Positions 1-8,833 of a DNA stretch of 57,677 bases are shown in pieces; within the stretch, counting starts at the first letter, position 1; each line of letters opens with the position of its first letter. Position numbers and translations under genes: made by a program. The stretch comes from an uncultured Bacteroidia bacterium (GTDB lineage Bacteria > Bacteroidota > Bacteroidia > Bacteroidales > F082). The stretch spans positions 1 through 57,677 of the forward strand of contig CAJVWU010000016.1 of NCBI GenBank assembly GCA_913009755.1. Direction: 5' to 3'. Under the pieces are notes generated by a model, which ran no database searches, was not told the origin of the DNA, and worked only from the letters and a program-made list of their open reading frames with translations.

Positions 1-130
1 CAATGTGATAGTCACATTTGTATATTACATGCGATAACTTCTTATATTTGCTCATACGGCAAAGTTAAGGCAAAGCCATTAATACATTACCACCGTCAAA
101 GACGGTGGGTTTCTAAGTTAAACTAAAGGA
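1..130. other. Gene-free left edge with two inverted repeats
   Basis: No open frame of note. Positions 2-18 form a perfect 7-bp inverted repeat (AATGTGA, TAG spacer, TCACATT). Positions 90-108 form a perfect 8-bp hairpin (CCACCGTC, AAA loop, GACGGTGG) followed by GTTTC. The second hairpin looks like the subterminal hairpins of IS200/IS605 elements, but no transposase is present. A TAnnTTTG-like box lies at 43-50 on the + strand with no + gene after it. Confidence 0.4.
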
Positions 131-144
131 CTATTTCGTCCTTT
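125..144 (-). terminator. Possible terminator at the end of cdd
   Basis: A 7-bp stem (AAAGGAC with GTCCTTT, 6-nt loop) overlaps the cdd stop codon and has T-rich sequence on the minus-strand 3' side. It is short, so the call is tentative. Confidence 0.3.
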
Positions 145-625
145 TCAATTTTTCTTCCTTAAACATGAGCGGGAGCAGGTTCTCGATTCCATTTACAACT
201 TGTGTAAAGCCGTTCTGCCCGTGCATGATGATCCGTATCTTTTTTTGCTGACGGTTTTGAATTTCGGCAATCACCTGCCGGCAGGCCCCACAAGGGGTAA
301 CCGGGTAATCCACTTTAAAATTATCGGCACCGGCACTAATGGCAATGGCTTCCACCCCGGCTTCGGGATATTGGGAACTGGCATAAAACAGGGCAACCCT
401 CTCGGCACATAATCCTGACGGATAAGCTGCATTTTCCTGATTGTTCCCACTGACAACCTTACCATTGCTGAGATGTACGGCTGCCCCAACATGAAATCCG
501 GAATAGGGTGCATACGAACTGCTGATGGCTTTCTGTGCAGCCGTTAACAATTGTTGATCAGCCTCCTGCAGAGGTTCCCCCCCTGAAAATTCTTCAATAT
601 GTATTTCTATCTTTTTAATCTTCAT
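131..625 (-). CDS. cdd: Cytidine deaminase
   Basis: Hydrolytic deamination of cytidine and deoxycytidine to uridine and deoxyuridine in pyrimidine salvage; cytosolic. The 164-residue protein has the zinc site of the family: CAE around residues 73-75 (Cys ligand plus the catalytic Glu) and PCGAC around 111-115 (two Cys ligands). The substrate-binding NQENAAYPSG segment precedes the first Cys. The N-terminus is about 20 residues longer than the compact bacterial enzymes. It is transcribed alone, and its neighbour upstream ends about 190 bp away. Confidence 0.95.
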   Translation of the reverse strand: MKIKKIEIHIEEFSGGEPLQEADQQLLTAAQKAISSSYAPYSGFHVGAAVHLSNGKVVSGNNQENAAYPSGLCAERVALFYASSQYPEAGVEAIAISAGADNFKVDYPVTPCGACRQVIAEIQNRQQKKIRIIMHGQNGFTQVVNGIENLLPLMFKEEKLKRTK

Positions 626-818
626 GCCGTCTGGTTTTCAGGCTAAATTAGAAAAGTTTTGTTAATGTAATAATATTTGAGAACCATGACATAATTGTGC
701 CCGTAATCCCGTCCCTGTTTTTTCACTTGGCGTCTAATCACCAACGTGAAAGAAGAAGTACCGCTTTGTCGGCCTGGAGAAAACCAGGAAATAATATCAA
801 TTTGAACAATTCACCGAT

Positions 819-2507
819 TCAACTTGCCTGTTTGGGGATTTTTCCGGATGGCGTGTTTTGTTTTTGCTTGCCAAAAAGGAGTAAGGTATAGAAAAAGGCA
901 AACAGGGTTACACCGGCCTGGGTTTCAAGTGTGTCATCGGACAACATTGACCAGATAATAATGATAAAAAATGTCAGGAAAAAATAATCGGAGAAAGACC
1001 TGAGTTTAAGGGGGGGATAAAGCAAAGCAAAAAGAAACCAGAGAAAGCCAAATAGGCCAAAAGTTATGCTAATGGACAAAAACTGATTGTGTGCATGAAA
1101 CATAAACTGTTTTTCAAGGCTCGAATTCATCACTTTATACTGGTTGATCAACGAATCTTCAACATCTCCGGTACCCACACCCAGCCAAAAATGTTTTTTC
1201 AGCAGATACCACGAAGCTTTCAGATATTCAACCCGTTGCATAATCGAACTGCCACTGGGATCGCCCGTTTTTTTATAAACCTCGTATCCCATCATTATTT
1301 TTAAAATCCGCGAACGTAAACCGGGTTTCTTTACATAGTTATAATTGGCAACGCCTTGTTCTATCATCCTGACATCCCAATCGGTAAGGGCTTCAACACC
1401 CGAGGCATCTTTCCGCAACCCTTTAGAGGCAAGGTACCGGATAAGGGTTTCCTTTAACTCATGTTTTCCTCCGGGAAATGAATCATAACCCAGTTTACTT
1501 CTCTTGTTCCACGCTTTCCTTAACTCCGGTTCGCAGATATACAATCCGACATACCGCCCGTTTTCAATACCTCTTGAAATTGTGTCGTTGGAATACGGAT
1601 TGCCCAAAGCGGTATATTTATCCAGGGTATCAAAGTTGACAGCAGGTGCGGTTGATGCATCAATGACAGTATTTCTAACATAAACGAACAACAGCAGCGG
1701 GATGCCTGCAGCAAGCAACAGGATGGCGATTTTCAAAGCAAAATACTTTGTCCTCACCAACTGCCATATCAGATAGGACACACTGATAATCAACATAATC
1801 CCAAGGCTGGTCATGGATTCGAGCAACACCAGGTAAACAACAATCCATAAGGCCACAGTACCAAATATGATTTTATGCCAGGTTTTAAATTTATTATCAT
1901 GAAAAATAAAATACATCAACACAAAAAATGAAAACGAGGCATTCAGCCCGAAACGGATGGAACTGATATAAGGCGAAATGTCACGAATATCCGTAAAATC
2001 CCCTTTCAGGAAAAAGGAGAAACTGATGATCGTCCCGGAAAAAACAGACAGCAAATAAAAAAGCATCAGCAACCTGAAACGTTTGTATTTCAAGGTTTCC
2101 ATTGTTGATATCACAACAGGGTATAACAACAACGGCAGTTTAATCCTTAAATCCTTAAGCGCATAATCAAGATCGGAAGTATTGAAAAGGCCAATGATAT
2201 GCAACAGGTAGATTGATGACAGGATGAGTGCCGGTTTGTTTTTGAAGAAAAGGGAAAACTTATCAATAAAATTGTTGCCCGCCAGGCGGGCAAGATAAGT
2301 AATCAGGTGGCGCCCCCCTTTAAAAGCCCCCCCTATTTTGAAAAACCGCGAAACAATCCTGAACCTGAACCCTGCCCATAACCACAAACCCACCAGGATA
2401 AACTCCGTAACACTCATGGCAAATTTCGACAATGGAATGCTCATCGCAATGAGTGCCAACGTAATAAAATACGCCCACGAATGGATATTAACATTGGATT
2501 TAAGCAT
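819..2507 (-). CDS. O-antigen ligase/polymerase-like membrane protein
   Basis: Polytopic membrane protein of about 562 residues. It has a hydrophobic N-terminal half of several membrane segments, a large soluble loop in the middle (roughly residues 290-430) and a second membrane block, the layout of the Wzy/WaaL (PF04932) family. The sequence FWLGVGTGDVED followed by HAHNQFL matches the family's loop (GxG..D..HNxxL). Likely role: joining or polymerising surface glycans at the periplasmic face. An ATG at 2549 would overlap the protease gene upstream, so I chose the ATG at 2507, 17 nt after that stop. It is the last gene of the rnpA-yidD-ctpA run; the acceptor and glycan are unknown. Confidence 0.7.
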   Translation of the reverse strand: MLKSNVNIHSWAYFITLALIAMSIPLSKFAMSVTEFILVGLWLWAGFRFRIVSRFFKIGGAFKGGRHLITYLARLAGNNFIDKFSLFFKNKPALILSSIYLLHIIGLFNTSDLDYALKDLRIKLPLLLYPVVISTMETLKYKRFRLLMLFYLLSVFSGTIISFSFFLKGDFTDIRDISPYISSIRFGLNASFSFFVLMYFIFHDNKFKTWHKIIFGTVALWIVVYLVLLESMTSLGIMLIISVSYLIWQLVRTKYFALKIAILLLAAGIPLLLFVYVRNTVIDASTAPAVNFDTLDKYTALGNPYSNDTISRGIENGRYVGLYICEPELRKAWNKRSKLGYDSFPGGKHELKETLIRYLASKGLRKDASGVEALTDWDVRMIEQGVANYNYVKKPGLRSRILKIMMGYEVYKKTGDPSGSSIMQRVEYLKASWYLLKKHFWLGVGTGDVEDSLINQYKVMNSSLEKQFMFHAHNQFLSISITFGLFGFLWFLFALLYPPLKLRSFSDYFFLTFFIIIIWSMLSDDTLETQAGVTLFAFFYTLLLFGKQKQNTPSGKIPKQAS

Positions 2508-2523
2508 GTAACAGGTATTAAAA

Positions 2524-4203
2524 TTATTCTCCGGTTTCTTTTTTGGCATAAGTACCAATCAGTATTGAATGATACATAGAATGATCGTTTAGCACTTTGA
2601 CAGCTTCAGCAAGGTCAGGGTCATTTAGTAGTGCAGCAATTACTTTGCCTCTTTGGTAGTAATAACGAGTAACAATTTCGATCCTGAGTAATTCTTCAAT
2701 TTGTTTCCGGTTTTTATCAATATCATGCAATTTTTCTTTTTTCACATCCCGGTCCAATGAATCAAGTAAAGGTTTGATAGGCTTCAGATAACCTTCACGT
2801 TCGGCACTCTTGTTCAATCGTTTAATAAGTGTTTCCGTTTCGGTTTGATAATCAAAATCCTGTTTTGTTACATAATCTTTAAAATTGTTGAACTCCTCAT
2901 CAGTAATCATAAAATCTTCCGGTGAAGATATTTTGGGATGTTTGAGCACAAACTCATTGGTAAAATTAAAAATATAATTCTGGGCATACAGATCGGCGGT
3001 AACCTGGCTAAATGGTTTCATTTTGATTTTAATGTCCGGGTTAATGCCTTTGCCGTCAAATACCGACCGGCCATCGGCAGTTTTAAATTCTGAGATCAGG
3101 CTGTCGGGAATTTTATCCGGTTCACCATTACCATGTTTGTTAAAATAATCAATAGCCTGTATGCATCTTCCACTGGGGATGTAATATTTGGCAATAGTCA
3201 ATTTCATCCTTGAATTATAGGGCAGCGGGACAACATTTTGCACCAGGCCTTTTCCAAAAGTGCGTTCACCGATAATCACACCGCGATCGAGGTCCTGGAT
3301 GGCTCCCGATACAATCTCAGATGCTGAAGCCGAGTTGCCGTTAACAAGCACGACAAGTGGGATTTTAGTATCTGTCGGGGCAAACCGTGTTCTGCGGACC
3401 TGTATGTTTTCAGGGTTTTTACCTTTTGTAGTGACAACAGTAGTGCCTTTGGGAACAAAAATATTTACGATATCAACGGCTTCGGAAAGCAACCCTCCGC
3501 CATTTCCACGCAGATCAAGCACGATTCCTTTCAGGTCGTTATGATCATTTAGGTCGGTAAAGGCTTTTTTTACATCCGAGGCAGCATTGGCGTTAAACTG
3601 CACCAGGCTGATATATCCCACATTATCCCTGATCATGCCGTAATAGGGAACATTGGGAATTTTAACTTTCTCGCGTACAATCTCTATTTGCTGGTCCGTT
3701 GTATCGCCAAAAGGTTGTACAGTCAGTGTAAGGGTTGTTCCGGGAACGCCTTTCAGTTTTTCACTAACTTCCCTTGTTGTTTTCCCTTCGGCCGATTCAC
3801 CATCAACAGTGATGATCTTGTCACCTGCTTTCAATCCTGATTTCTGGGCGGGAAAGCCCTCGTAAGGTTCAGTAATCACAACATAATCACCTTGTTTTTG
3901 AATTAATGCACCGATGCCACCATATTCACCTTTGGTCATCAGTTCAAAATCTTCCAGCTTCGACTCAGGAATGTAAACTGTGTATGGATCAAGGCCTTCG
4001 AGCATGGCATCAATGGCCGTGGTATTGAGTTCGCCGGGGTTGATATTATCAACATAATTCTGATTAAGCTGTCGCAACACATCAATATATATTTCAATAT
4101 TTTTGGACAACTCAAAATTATTCTGGTCCTGGGCATCTACCGAAATAAACGACAGGGTAAAAGCCATCAGGAGAATAAAGGTCATGTTAAGGTATTTTTT
4201 CAT
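2524..4203 (-). CDS. ctpA: S41 family C-terminal processing peptidase with PDZ domain
   Basis: Periplasmic tail-specific serine protease of 559 residues. It has a signal peptide (residues 1-24, ending VDAQ), then the N-terminal S41 helix region, a PDZ domain (about 90-180, GGIGALI and GLKAGDKI) and the S41 catalytic core. The core contains LDLRGNGGG, the catalytic Ser in GNSASASE (about Ser293) and the Lys in RTFGKG (about Lys318), 25 residues apart as in CtpB. A C-terminal helical extension of about 150 residues follows. It sits 14 bp downstream of yidD and probably shares its transcript. The substrate cannot be told from sequence. Confidence 0.93.
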   Translation of the reverse strand: MKKYLNMTFILLMAFTLSFISVDAQDQNNFELSKNIEIYIDVLRQLNQNYVDNINPGELNTTAIDAMLEGLDPYTVYIPESKLEDFELMTKGEYGGIGALIQKQGDYVVITEPYEGFPAQKSGLKAGDKIITVDGESAEGKTTREVSEKLKGVPGTTLTLTVQPFGDTTDQQIEIVREKVKIPNVPYYGMIRDNVGYISLVQFNANAASDVKKAFTDLNDHNDLKGIVLDLRGNGGGLLSEAVDIVNIFVPKGTTVVTTKGKNPENIQVRRTRFAPTDTKIPLVVLVNGNSASASEIVSGAIQDLDRGVIIGERTFGKGLVQNVVPLPYNSRMKLTIAKYYIPSGRCIQAIDYFNKHGNGEPDKIPDSLISEFKTADGRSVFDGKGINPDIKIKMKPFSQVTADLYAQNYIFNFTNEFVLKHPKISSPEDFMITDEEFNNFKDYVTKQDFDYQTETETLIKRLNKSAEREGYLKPIKPLLDSLDRDVKKEKLHDIDKNRKQIEELLRIEIVTRYYYQRGKVIAALLNDPDLAEAVKVLNDHSMYHSILIGTYAKKETGE

Positions 4204-4217
4204 ATTAAATATTTAAA

Positions 4218-4439
4218 TTAAGGAACAGGATCGTAGCCAGTGCCACCCCAGGGATTGCACGATGAAATACGTTTGATGGCCAGCCATCCGCCTTTGAAAG
4301 GGCCGTATTTTTTAATGGCTTCCACACTATAAACCGAGCAAGTAGGGGTATATCTGCACGACCGCCCCAAAAACGGGGAAAGTGTGTATTGGTAAATTCT
4401 GATCAATAGAATAAAAAACTTTCCTAGCAGCTTACTCAT
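4218..4439 (-). CDS. yidD: Membrane protein insertion efficiency factor YidD
   Basis: Small amphipathic membrane-associated protein (73 residues from the ATG at 4439) that assists YidC-dependent insertion. The family hallmark is clear: the [17 protein letters not shown] segment with three Cys, then the [18 protein letters not shown] tail. An upstream TTG at 4448 is possible, but the ATG is preferred. It overlaps the 3' end of rnpA by 8 nt, the usual arrangement of these two genes in bacteria. Confidence 0.95.
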   Translation of the reverse strand: MSKLLGKFFILLIRIYQYTLSPFLGRSCRYTPTCSVYSVEAIKKYGPFKGGWLAIKRISSCNPWGGTGYDPVP

Positions 4440-4824
4440 CCTGTTCAATTAAGCGCTGCAAAATTAGGATTATTTTTCTTTCTAATCCGGCATAGCTCAG
4501 GATTGTTTTTCCGGTGTAGATTAACGCAAGCAGCATCAGATTCCGTTCGGTCAACTTACTATCAATCAATATCTTTTTGTTTTTCCGGTAAGCTTCCCTG
4601 ATCAGACGTTTTATTTTATTTCGTTCAACTGCTTTTTTAAAATTTCTTTTTGAGACCGAAATAAGGATTTTCGGAAGTTCCGGTTTATCCGATGTTTCCC
4701 TTAAACAAATTACCTTAAAAGGGTATTTATAAAAAGAATTGCCCTCAGCAAAAAGCCTGCTGATTTGCTTCTTGCTATACAATCTTTCTTCTTTTCCGAA
4801 CGTTTGCCTCAAATTATTATGCAT
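4432..4824 (-). CDS. rnpA: Ribonuclease P protein component
   Basis: Protein subunit that assists the RNase P RNA in 5' maturation of tRNA precursors. The 130-residue protein starts with the [15 protein letters not shown] segment. It carries the RNR-type signature [22 protein letters not shown] around residues 78-100, rich in basic residues that contact pre-tRNA. Its neighbour is yidD, as in most bacteria, but the usual rpmH and dnaA are not adjacent. DnaA lies about 38 kb away in this window. Confidence 0.95.
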   Translation of the reverse strand: MHNNLRQTFGKEERLYSKKQISRLFAEGNSFYKYPFKVICLRETSDKPELPKILISVSKRNFKKAVERNKIKRLIREAYRKNKKILIDSKLTERNLMLLALIYTGKTILSYAGLERKIILILQRLIEQDE

Positions 4825-4833
4825 TGGGTTAAG

Positions 4834-5871
4834 TTAATGAAAAGAATAGGTTATTTCGAGATTTATGCCCCAGTCGGTTGACGTTCCGGAAGTAGTTGTA
4901 AGCGGCTTGGTATCAATTGAATAATAAAATTTAAATCCTATTTTTAAATCATTTCCAATAATACTGATTTTAGGATTTATATTAATGTTTGTCCTGTACC
5001 TTCCGGCTGTTGTTAAGTAAGGGATAAAATAGATACTGGCATCAACCCATACTTTCGGATTGGTGTATTTATAGACTTTCCATACGGCACCGACAATTCC
5101 GGCAAGGTCATTTGAAATTCGGGTTGTATCATAAGGGGTCTCACGTTGTCCACTGATGCCACCTAGAAGATAGAATCTGTTCCATTTGTTGTAAACAAAA
5201 TCATGGAGGGCGGCAAATCCAAGGGTAAGCCTTATTTTGGTTCCCAGTTCCGTGTTCTGATTTATGCCAAGAGCCGTATTGAGTGCCCACCTTTTTTTTA
5301 ATGTCCGTTCCCAGCCTACAGATGCATCAGCCTTGGTTGAAGACAAGGTGTCTGACTGGTAAGTATTGTAATCATCCCACGAAACTGAGAAATATGACTT
5401 TCTTTTCCTGTAATTGAGATCGCCGGAAAAGCTGATTGTAGCCAGGTTGCTCCCTTTGGAATAATTTACTCCCAGACTTAAATCACCACTGGTACGCTTC
5501 CAGAAATTCCGCTTTATGGGATATACTTCCACGATTTCATCAATACTCACCAGTTCCCTCCCGTTGGCCAATTTGATATTCACATGTCTGTTAACAGCAG
5601 AAGAATCAAAAGAACCGTAATACATCATTCCGTTTTTCAATTTGATTTCAAACTGTTTTCTGCTTTTGATGGATTGGATTTTCGGCACTTCCAGACTAAT
5701 GGTTCCCATGCCATCCATTTTCCATGTAACCACTCCATAGGCCAGCTTTTTAAAATCACCGGTCAGTACATCGCCATTGATATGATAAATGGTATCTGTT
5801 TTCTGGGCATAGCCTTTCACCATAAAAAATAAGCTAAATAACATTGCAGCAATAAAAACCCGGTAACTCAT
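4834..5871 (-). CDS. DUF481 family putative outer-membrane beta-barrel protein
   Basis: A 345-residue exported protein: signal peptide ending near VKGYAQ, then a small SH3-like N-terminal region (INGDVLTGDFKKL, two similar copies to about residue 115). Alternating hydrophobic strands with aromatic girdle residues follow to the C-terminal Phe-His, typical of DUF481/YdiY barrels. The ATG at 5871 was chosen over the TTG at 5880. A TAnnTTTG promoter lies about 30 bp upstream. Function unknown. Confidence 0.75.
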   Translation of the reverse strand: MSYRVFIAAMLFSLFFMVKGYAQKTDTIYHINGDVLTGDFKKLAYGVVTWKMDGMGTISLEVPKIQSIKSRKQFEIKLKNGMMYYGSFDSSAVNRHVNIKLANGRELVSIDEIVEVYPIKRNFWKRTSGDLSLGVNYSKGSNLATISFSGDLNYRKRKSYFSVSWDDYNTYQSDTLSSTKADASVGWERTLKKRWALNTALGINQNTELGTKIRLTLGFAALHDFVYNKWNRFYLLGGISGQRETPYDTTRISNDLAGIVGAVWKVYKYTNPKVWVDASIYFIPYLTTAGRYRTNININPKISIIGNDLKIGFKFYYSIDTKPLTTTSGTSTDWGINLEITYSFH

Positions 5872-5902
5872 AGGCGTCAACTGACTTTATGGGATGAAAG
5901 TA

Positions 5903-5910
5903 CAAAAATA
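5903..5910 (-). promoter_or_regulatory. Bacteroidota -7 box for the DUF481 gene
   Basis: Reads TATTTTTG on the minus strand, a perfect TAnnTTTG, about 31 bp upstream of the chosen ATG. Confidence 0.6.
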
Positions 5911-5960
5911 TAGTTTCTGTCCTAATTTGTGTTTGTTTTTTTGAGGTGAATGATATCCAG

Positions 5961-5990
5961 TTGCACAATTATATAAATTCTTTAACTTTC
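5961..5990 (+). promoter_or_regulatory. Probable promoter of the MFS gene
   Basis: TTG at 5961-5963 is spaced 19 bp from TAACTTTC at 5983-5990, one base off TAnnTTTG. This is the expected -33/-7 spacing, and the ATG is 20 bp downstream. Confidence 0.45.
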
Positions 5991-6009
5991 GCCATTCAAA
6001 TTTAAAGAC

Positions 6010-7527
6010 ATGGCAAAGAAACCTCATTTAAGTTTTTGGCAGTTATGGAACATGAGTGTCGGGTTCTTCGGTATCCAGTTTGGCTTTGCCTTACAAAACG
6101 CTAATGTAAGCCGGATATTCCAGACATTAGGTGCCGACATTGGCAATCTGTCCATATTGTGGGTAGCCGCTCCGGTAACAGGACTTATTGTGCAGCCTAT
6201 TATCGGGCATTACAGCGACAAGACATGGAACCGGCTTGGCAGACGTCGTCCGTATTTCCTTTTCGGAGCCCTTTTTGCTTCGGTTGCTTTGTTGGTAATG
6301 CCCAATTCACCAGCCCTTTGGATAGCCGCCGGCACCTTGTGGATCATGGATGCCTCCATCAACATTTCCATGGAACCATTCCGGGCTTTTGTCGGTGATA
6401 TGCTGCCTGAAGAACAACGGACCAAAGGTTTTGCCATGCAAAGCTTTTTTATCGGCACGGGGGCAGTCATTGCGAGCTTGCTTCCCTGGATGATGACCAA
6501 CTGGCTGGGGATCAGCAATACGGCGCCCGAAGGAATTGTGCCTGATTCGGTAAAATGGGCTTTTTATATCGGTGGTGCCGTCTATTTTCTTGCGGTGATA
6601 TGGACCGTGATCTCGACAAAAGAATATTCACCCGGGGAACTGGAAGCTTTTGAAAAAAAAGCAGAAGACACAGGCCGGGATACCGCCCATGCTGAACACC
6701 CCATTCTTGACCACCAGGCTAAAGGCAAAAAACAAACCATGAACGGTTTCCTCTGGTTAACAGGCGGGTGTATTCTGACTTTCTGGTTTTACAATGCATC
6801 GTTCAACAAAGATCTTTTTGTTTTATCGTTCGGCCTGATCGGACTGGGGCTGTTGATGGTTATTTCGGGCCTGTTGCAGTTGAACAAAAAGTCTGGGAAT
6901 GCTTTGGTGGAAATCATGAACGATATGTTCGGTATGCCAAAAACCATGCTACAACTGGCTTTTGTTCAGTTTTTCTCCTGGTTTGCACTGTTTGCCATGT
7001 GGATTTATACAACACCCGCCGTTACCGAATATATTTATCATACCACCGAAACCACTTCAAAAGCTTACAATAACGGAGCTGAATGGGTTAATATTCTTTT
7101 TGCTGTTTACAACGGTGTTGCCGCTGTCGTTGCCTGGCTGTTAACACCGATGTCAAAAGTCACCAGCAGGAAGATCACGCATTTCATTTCACTGCTTTTG
7201 GGCGGGTTGGGGCTTCTGTCTGTTTATTTTATTCATGATAAATACTGGCTCCTTGTTTCGATGGTGGGGGTTGGTATTGCCTGGGCAAGTATTTTATCCA
7301 TTCCTTACGCTATCCTGACCAATGCGCTGCCACACAATAAAATGGGGATATACATGGGGATATTTAATTATTTTATTGTCTTGCCGCAAATTGTGGCAGC
7401 TGCCATTCTGGGGTTTTTCCTGGAAACCTTTTTCGGCAGTCAGGCCATTTATGCCATGATCATTGGCGGCGTATCCATGATGATTGCGGGGATACTGATA
7501 TTGTTTGTAAAAGATGAGGGTAATTGA
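6010..7527 (+). CDS. MFS transporter, SLC45/glycoside-type sugar symporter family
   Basis: A 505-residue, 12-helix inner-membrane carrier. The N-terminal SFWQLWNMSVGFFGIQFGFAL, GHYSDKTWNRLGRRRPYF (the loop 2-3 RxGRRxP motif) and SLLPWMM features match the SLC45-like branch that imports disaccharides such as maltose or sucrose with a cation. A cytoplasmic linker of about 40 charged residues separates the halves. No sugar hydrolase or regulator is adjacent, so the substrate is open. It is transcribed alone. Confidence 0.8.
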   Translation: MAKKPHLSFWQLWNMSVGFFGIQFGFALQNANVSRIFQTLGADIGNLSILWVAAPVTGLIVQPIIGHYSDKTWNRLGRRRPYFLFGALFASVALLVMPNSPALWIAAGTLWIMDASINISMEPFRAFVGDMLPEEQRTKGFAMQSFFIGTGAVIASLLPWMMTNWLGISNTAPEGIVPDSVKWAFYIGGAVYFLAVIWTVISTKEYSPGELEAFEKKAEDTGRDTAHAEHPILDHQAKGKKQTMNGFLWLTGGCILTFWFYNASFNKDLFVLSFGLIGLGLLMVISGLLQLNKKSGNALVEIMNDMFGMPKTMLQLAFVQFFSWFALFAMWIYTTPAVTEYIYHTTETTSKAYNNGAEWVNILFAVYNGVAAVVAWLLTPMSKVTSRKITHFISLLLGGLGLLSVYFIHDKYWLLVSMVGVGIAWASILSIPYAILTNALPHNKMGIYMGIFNYFIVLPQIVAAAILGFFLETFFGSQAIYAMIIGGVSMMIAGILILFVKDEGN

Positions 7528-7608
7528 CAATTACTATACTTTTTATTACAGTAGTGATTCTTAGTGGCCTGGCAGCCTGAAGCAACGAACTCTTTATCCG
7601 GGATTATT

Positions 7609-8181
7609 TCACAAACACTGATCAATGGCATTGATGATCCGTTTATAGATTTCATCAATATCGCCTAAGCCATTAACGGTTATACATTTACCCATTTCTT
7701 TGTAAAACATTTCAACAGGTTGTGTTTTTTCGTGATATTGTTTAAACCGGTTACGGATGGCGTCGGGGTTATCGTCACTGCGGCCTTCTTTCTCAGCCCG
7801 TTTCAACATACGCTTCATCAACTCTTTTTCGGGCACTTCCAGACTGATCATGCAAGAGAGTTCCGTATTCAGTTTGGTTAATAAACCCGTCAGGATATAA
7901 GCCTGGACAAGATTACGCGGGAATCCGTCAAACAGGATACCGTTGACATTTTCAAAACTATTGATCTTTTTTTCGAGTATTTTGACAATCAGTTCGTCGG
8001 AAACCAGATTGCCGGCATCCATTACGGCTTTCACCTGTTTTCCCAATTCGGAACCGGCAGCCAGTTCCCCACGCAGCAAATCGCCGGTGGATATGTATGC
8101 CAGATTATACTTTTCGATAATCAGCCTGGATTGTGTTCCTTTTCCTGCACCCGGAGGGCCAAATATAGCAATGTTCAGCAT
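7609..8181 (-). CDS. adk: Adenylate kinase
   Basis: Interconverts ATP + AMP and two ADP; cytosolic. The 190-residue protein has the P-loop GPPGAGKGTQS at residues 8-18, the AMP-binding STGDLLRGE segment, the FDGFPRN motif and a short LID (about KRAEKEGRSDDNPDAIRNRF) without zinc Cys residues, so it is the short-LID form. It lies 14 bp downstream of hpt, a common purine-salvage pairing in Bacteroidota, and is probably cotranscribed from the hpt promoter. Confidence 0.96.
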   Translation of the reverse strand: MLNIAIFGPPGAGKGTQSRLIIEKYNLAYISTGDLLRGELAAGSELGKQVKAVMDAGNLVSDELIVKILEKKINSFENVNGILFDGFPRNLVQAYILTGLLTKLNTELSCMISLEVPEKELMKRMLKRAEKEGRSDDNPDAIRNRFKQYHEKTQPVEMFYKEMGKCITVNGLGDIDEIYKRIINAIDQCL

Positions 8182-8195
8182 ATCACCTATTTATA

Positions 8196-8738
8196 TTATT
8201 CAATAATTTTATAAATGTCTTTGTAATTTCTGCCTTGTTGATTATAATCCAGTCCATATCCCACAATAAAATCATTTGGGATATTCAGGCCTACATAATC
8301 CACTTTGTAAGTGCCTTTGAAGGCATCGGGCTTTAGCAATAAAGTAGCGATCTTTACATCCTTCACCTGATTTTGCTCCAGCAAGTCCAGGATTTTATGA
8401 ATGGTCAGTCCACTGTCTATAATGTCTTCCACGATCACTACCGAACGCCCTTTTATGTCGTGGTTAAGGCCGATCAGTTGCTTTACATTTTCAGATGATG
8501 AAGTTCCCACGTACGAAGCAAATTTAACAAATGATACTTCGCACGGAAAATTAAGTTTTTTGAACAAATCGGCAGCAAACATGAAAGCACCGTTAAGAAT
8601 AGGAATAAACAAAGGGTTCTTATCTTTTAACTCTTTATTCAAACGGTCAGCTATTTGTTGGATGGCACGATCAATTTCCTCAAAAGTCAAATAAGGTTCA
8701 AATTTTTTATCGTGTATTTGGATGGTGTCAGTTTTCAT
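8196..8738 (-). CDS. hpt: Hypoxanthine phosphoribosyltransferase
   Basis: Converts hypoxanthine (and usually guanine) plus PRPP to IMP or GMP. The 180-residue protein shows the PRPP-binding loop VVIVEDIIDSGLTI around residues 97-110, the NGAFMFAADL region and the purine-binding KVDYVGLNIPNDFIVGYGLDY segment. It leads an hpt-adk operon. A TAnnTTTG box on the minus strand at 8762-8769 sits about 24 bp upstream of the ATG and is divergent from the purE promoter. Confidence 0.96.
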   Translation of the reverse strand: MKTDTIQIHDKKFEPYLTFEEIDRAIQQIADRLNKELKDKNPLFIPILNGAFMFAADLFKKLNFPCEVSFVKFASYVGTSSSENVKQLIGLNHDIKGRSVVIVEDIIDSGLTIHKILDLLEQNQVKDVKIATLLLKPDAFKGTYKVDYVGLNIPNDFIVGYGLDYNQQGRNYKDIYKIIE

Positions 8739-8761
8739 TATAATAATTTATCAAACTGAGA

Positions 8762-8769
8762 CAAAGTTA
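8762..8769 (-). promoter_or_regulatory. -7 box of hpt-adk
   Basis: TAACTTTG on the minus strand, a perfect TAnnTTTG match, placed between the divergent hpt and purE genes. Confidence 0.65.
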
Positions 8770-8802
8770 TAATTTAGACGTTTTTATCCTTGTGGTTTTG
8801 GT

Positions 8803-8810
8803 TATTTTTG
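8803..8810 (+). promoter_or_regulatory. -7 box of purE
   Basis: TATTTTTG, perfect TAnnTTTG, 23 bp before the purE ATG. Confidence 0.65.
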
Positions 8811-8833
8811 TCAAATCTAAATAAGTAAAAAAA

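Noticed and set aside
697-891. Plus-strand 64-residue frame
   Set aside because: It overlaps the 3' end of the O-antigen ligase-like gene and has no recognisable sequence.
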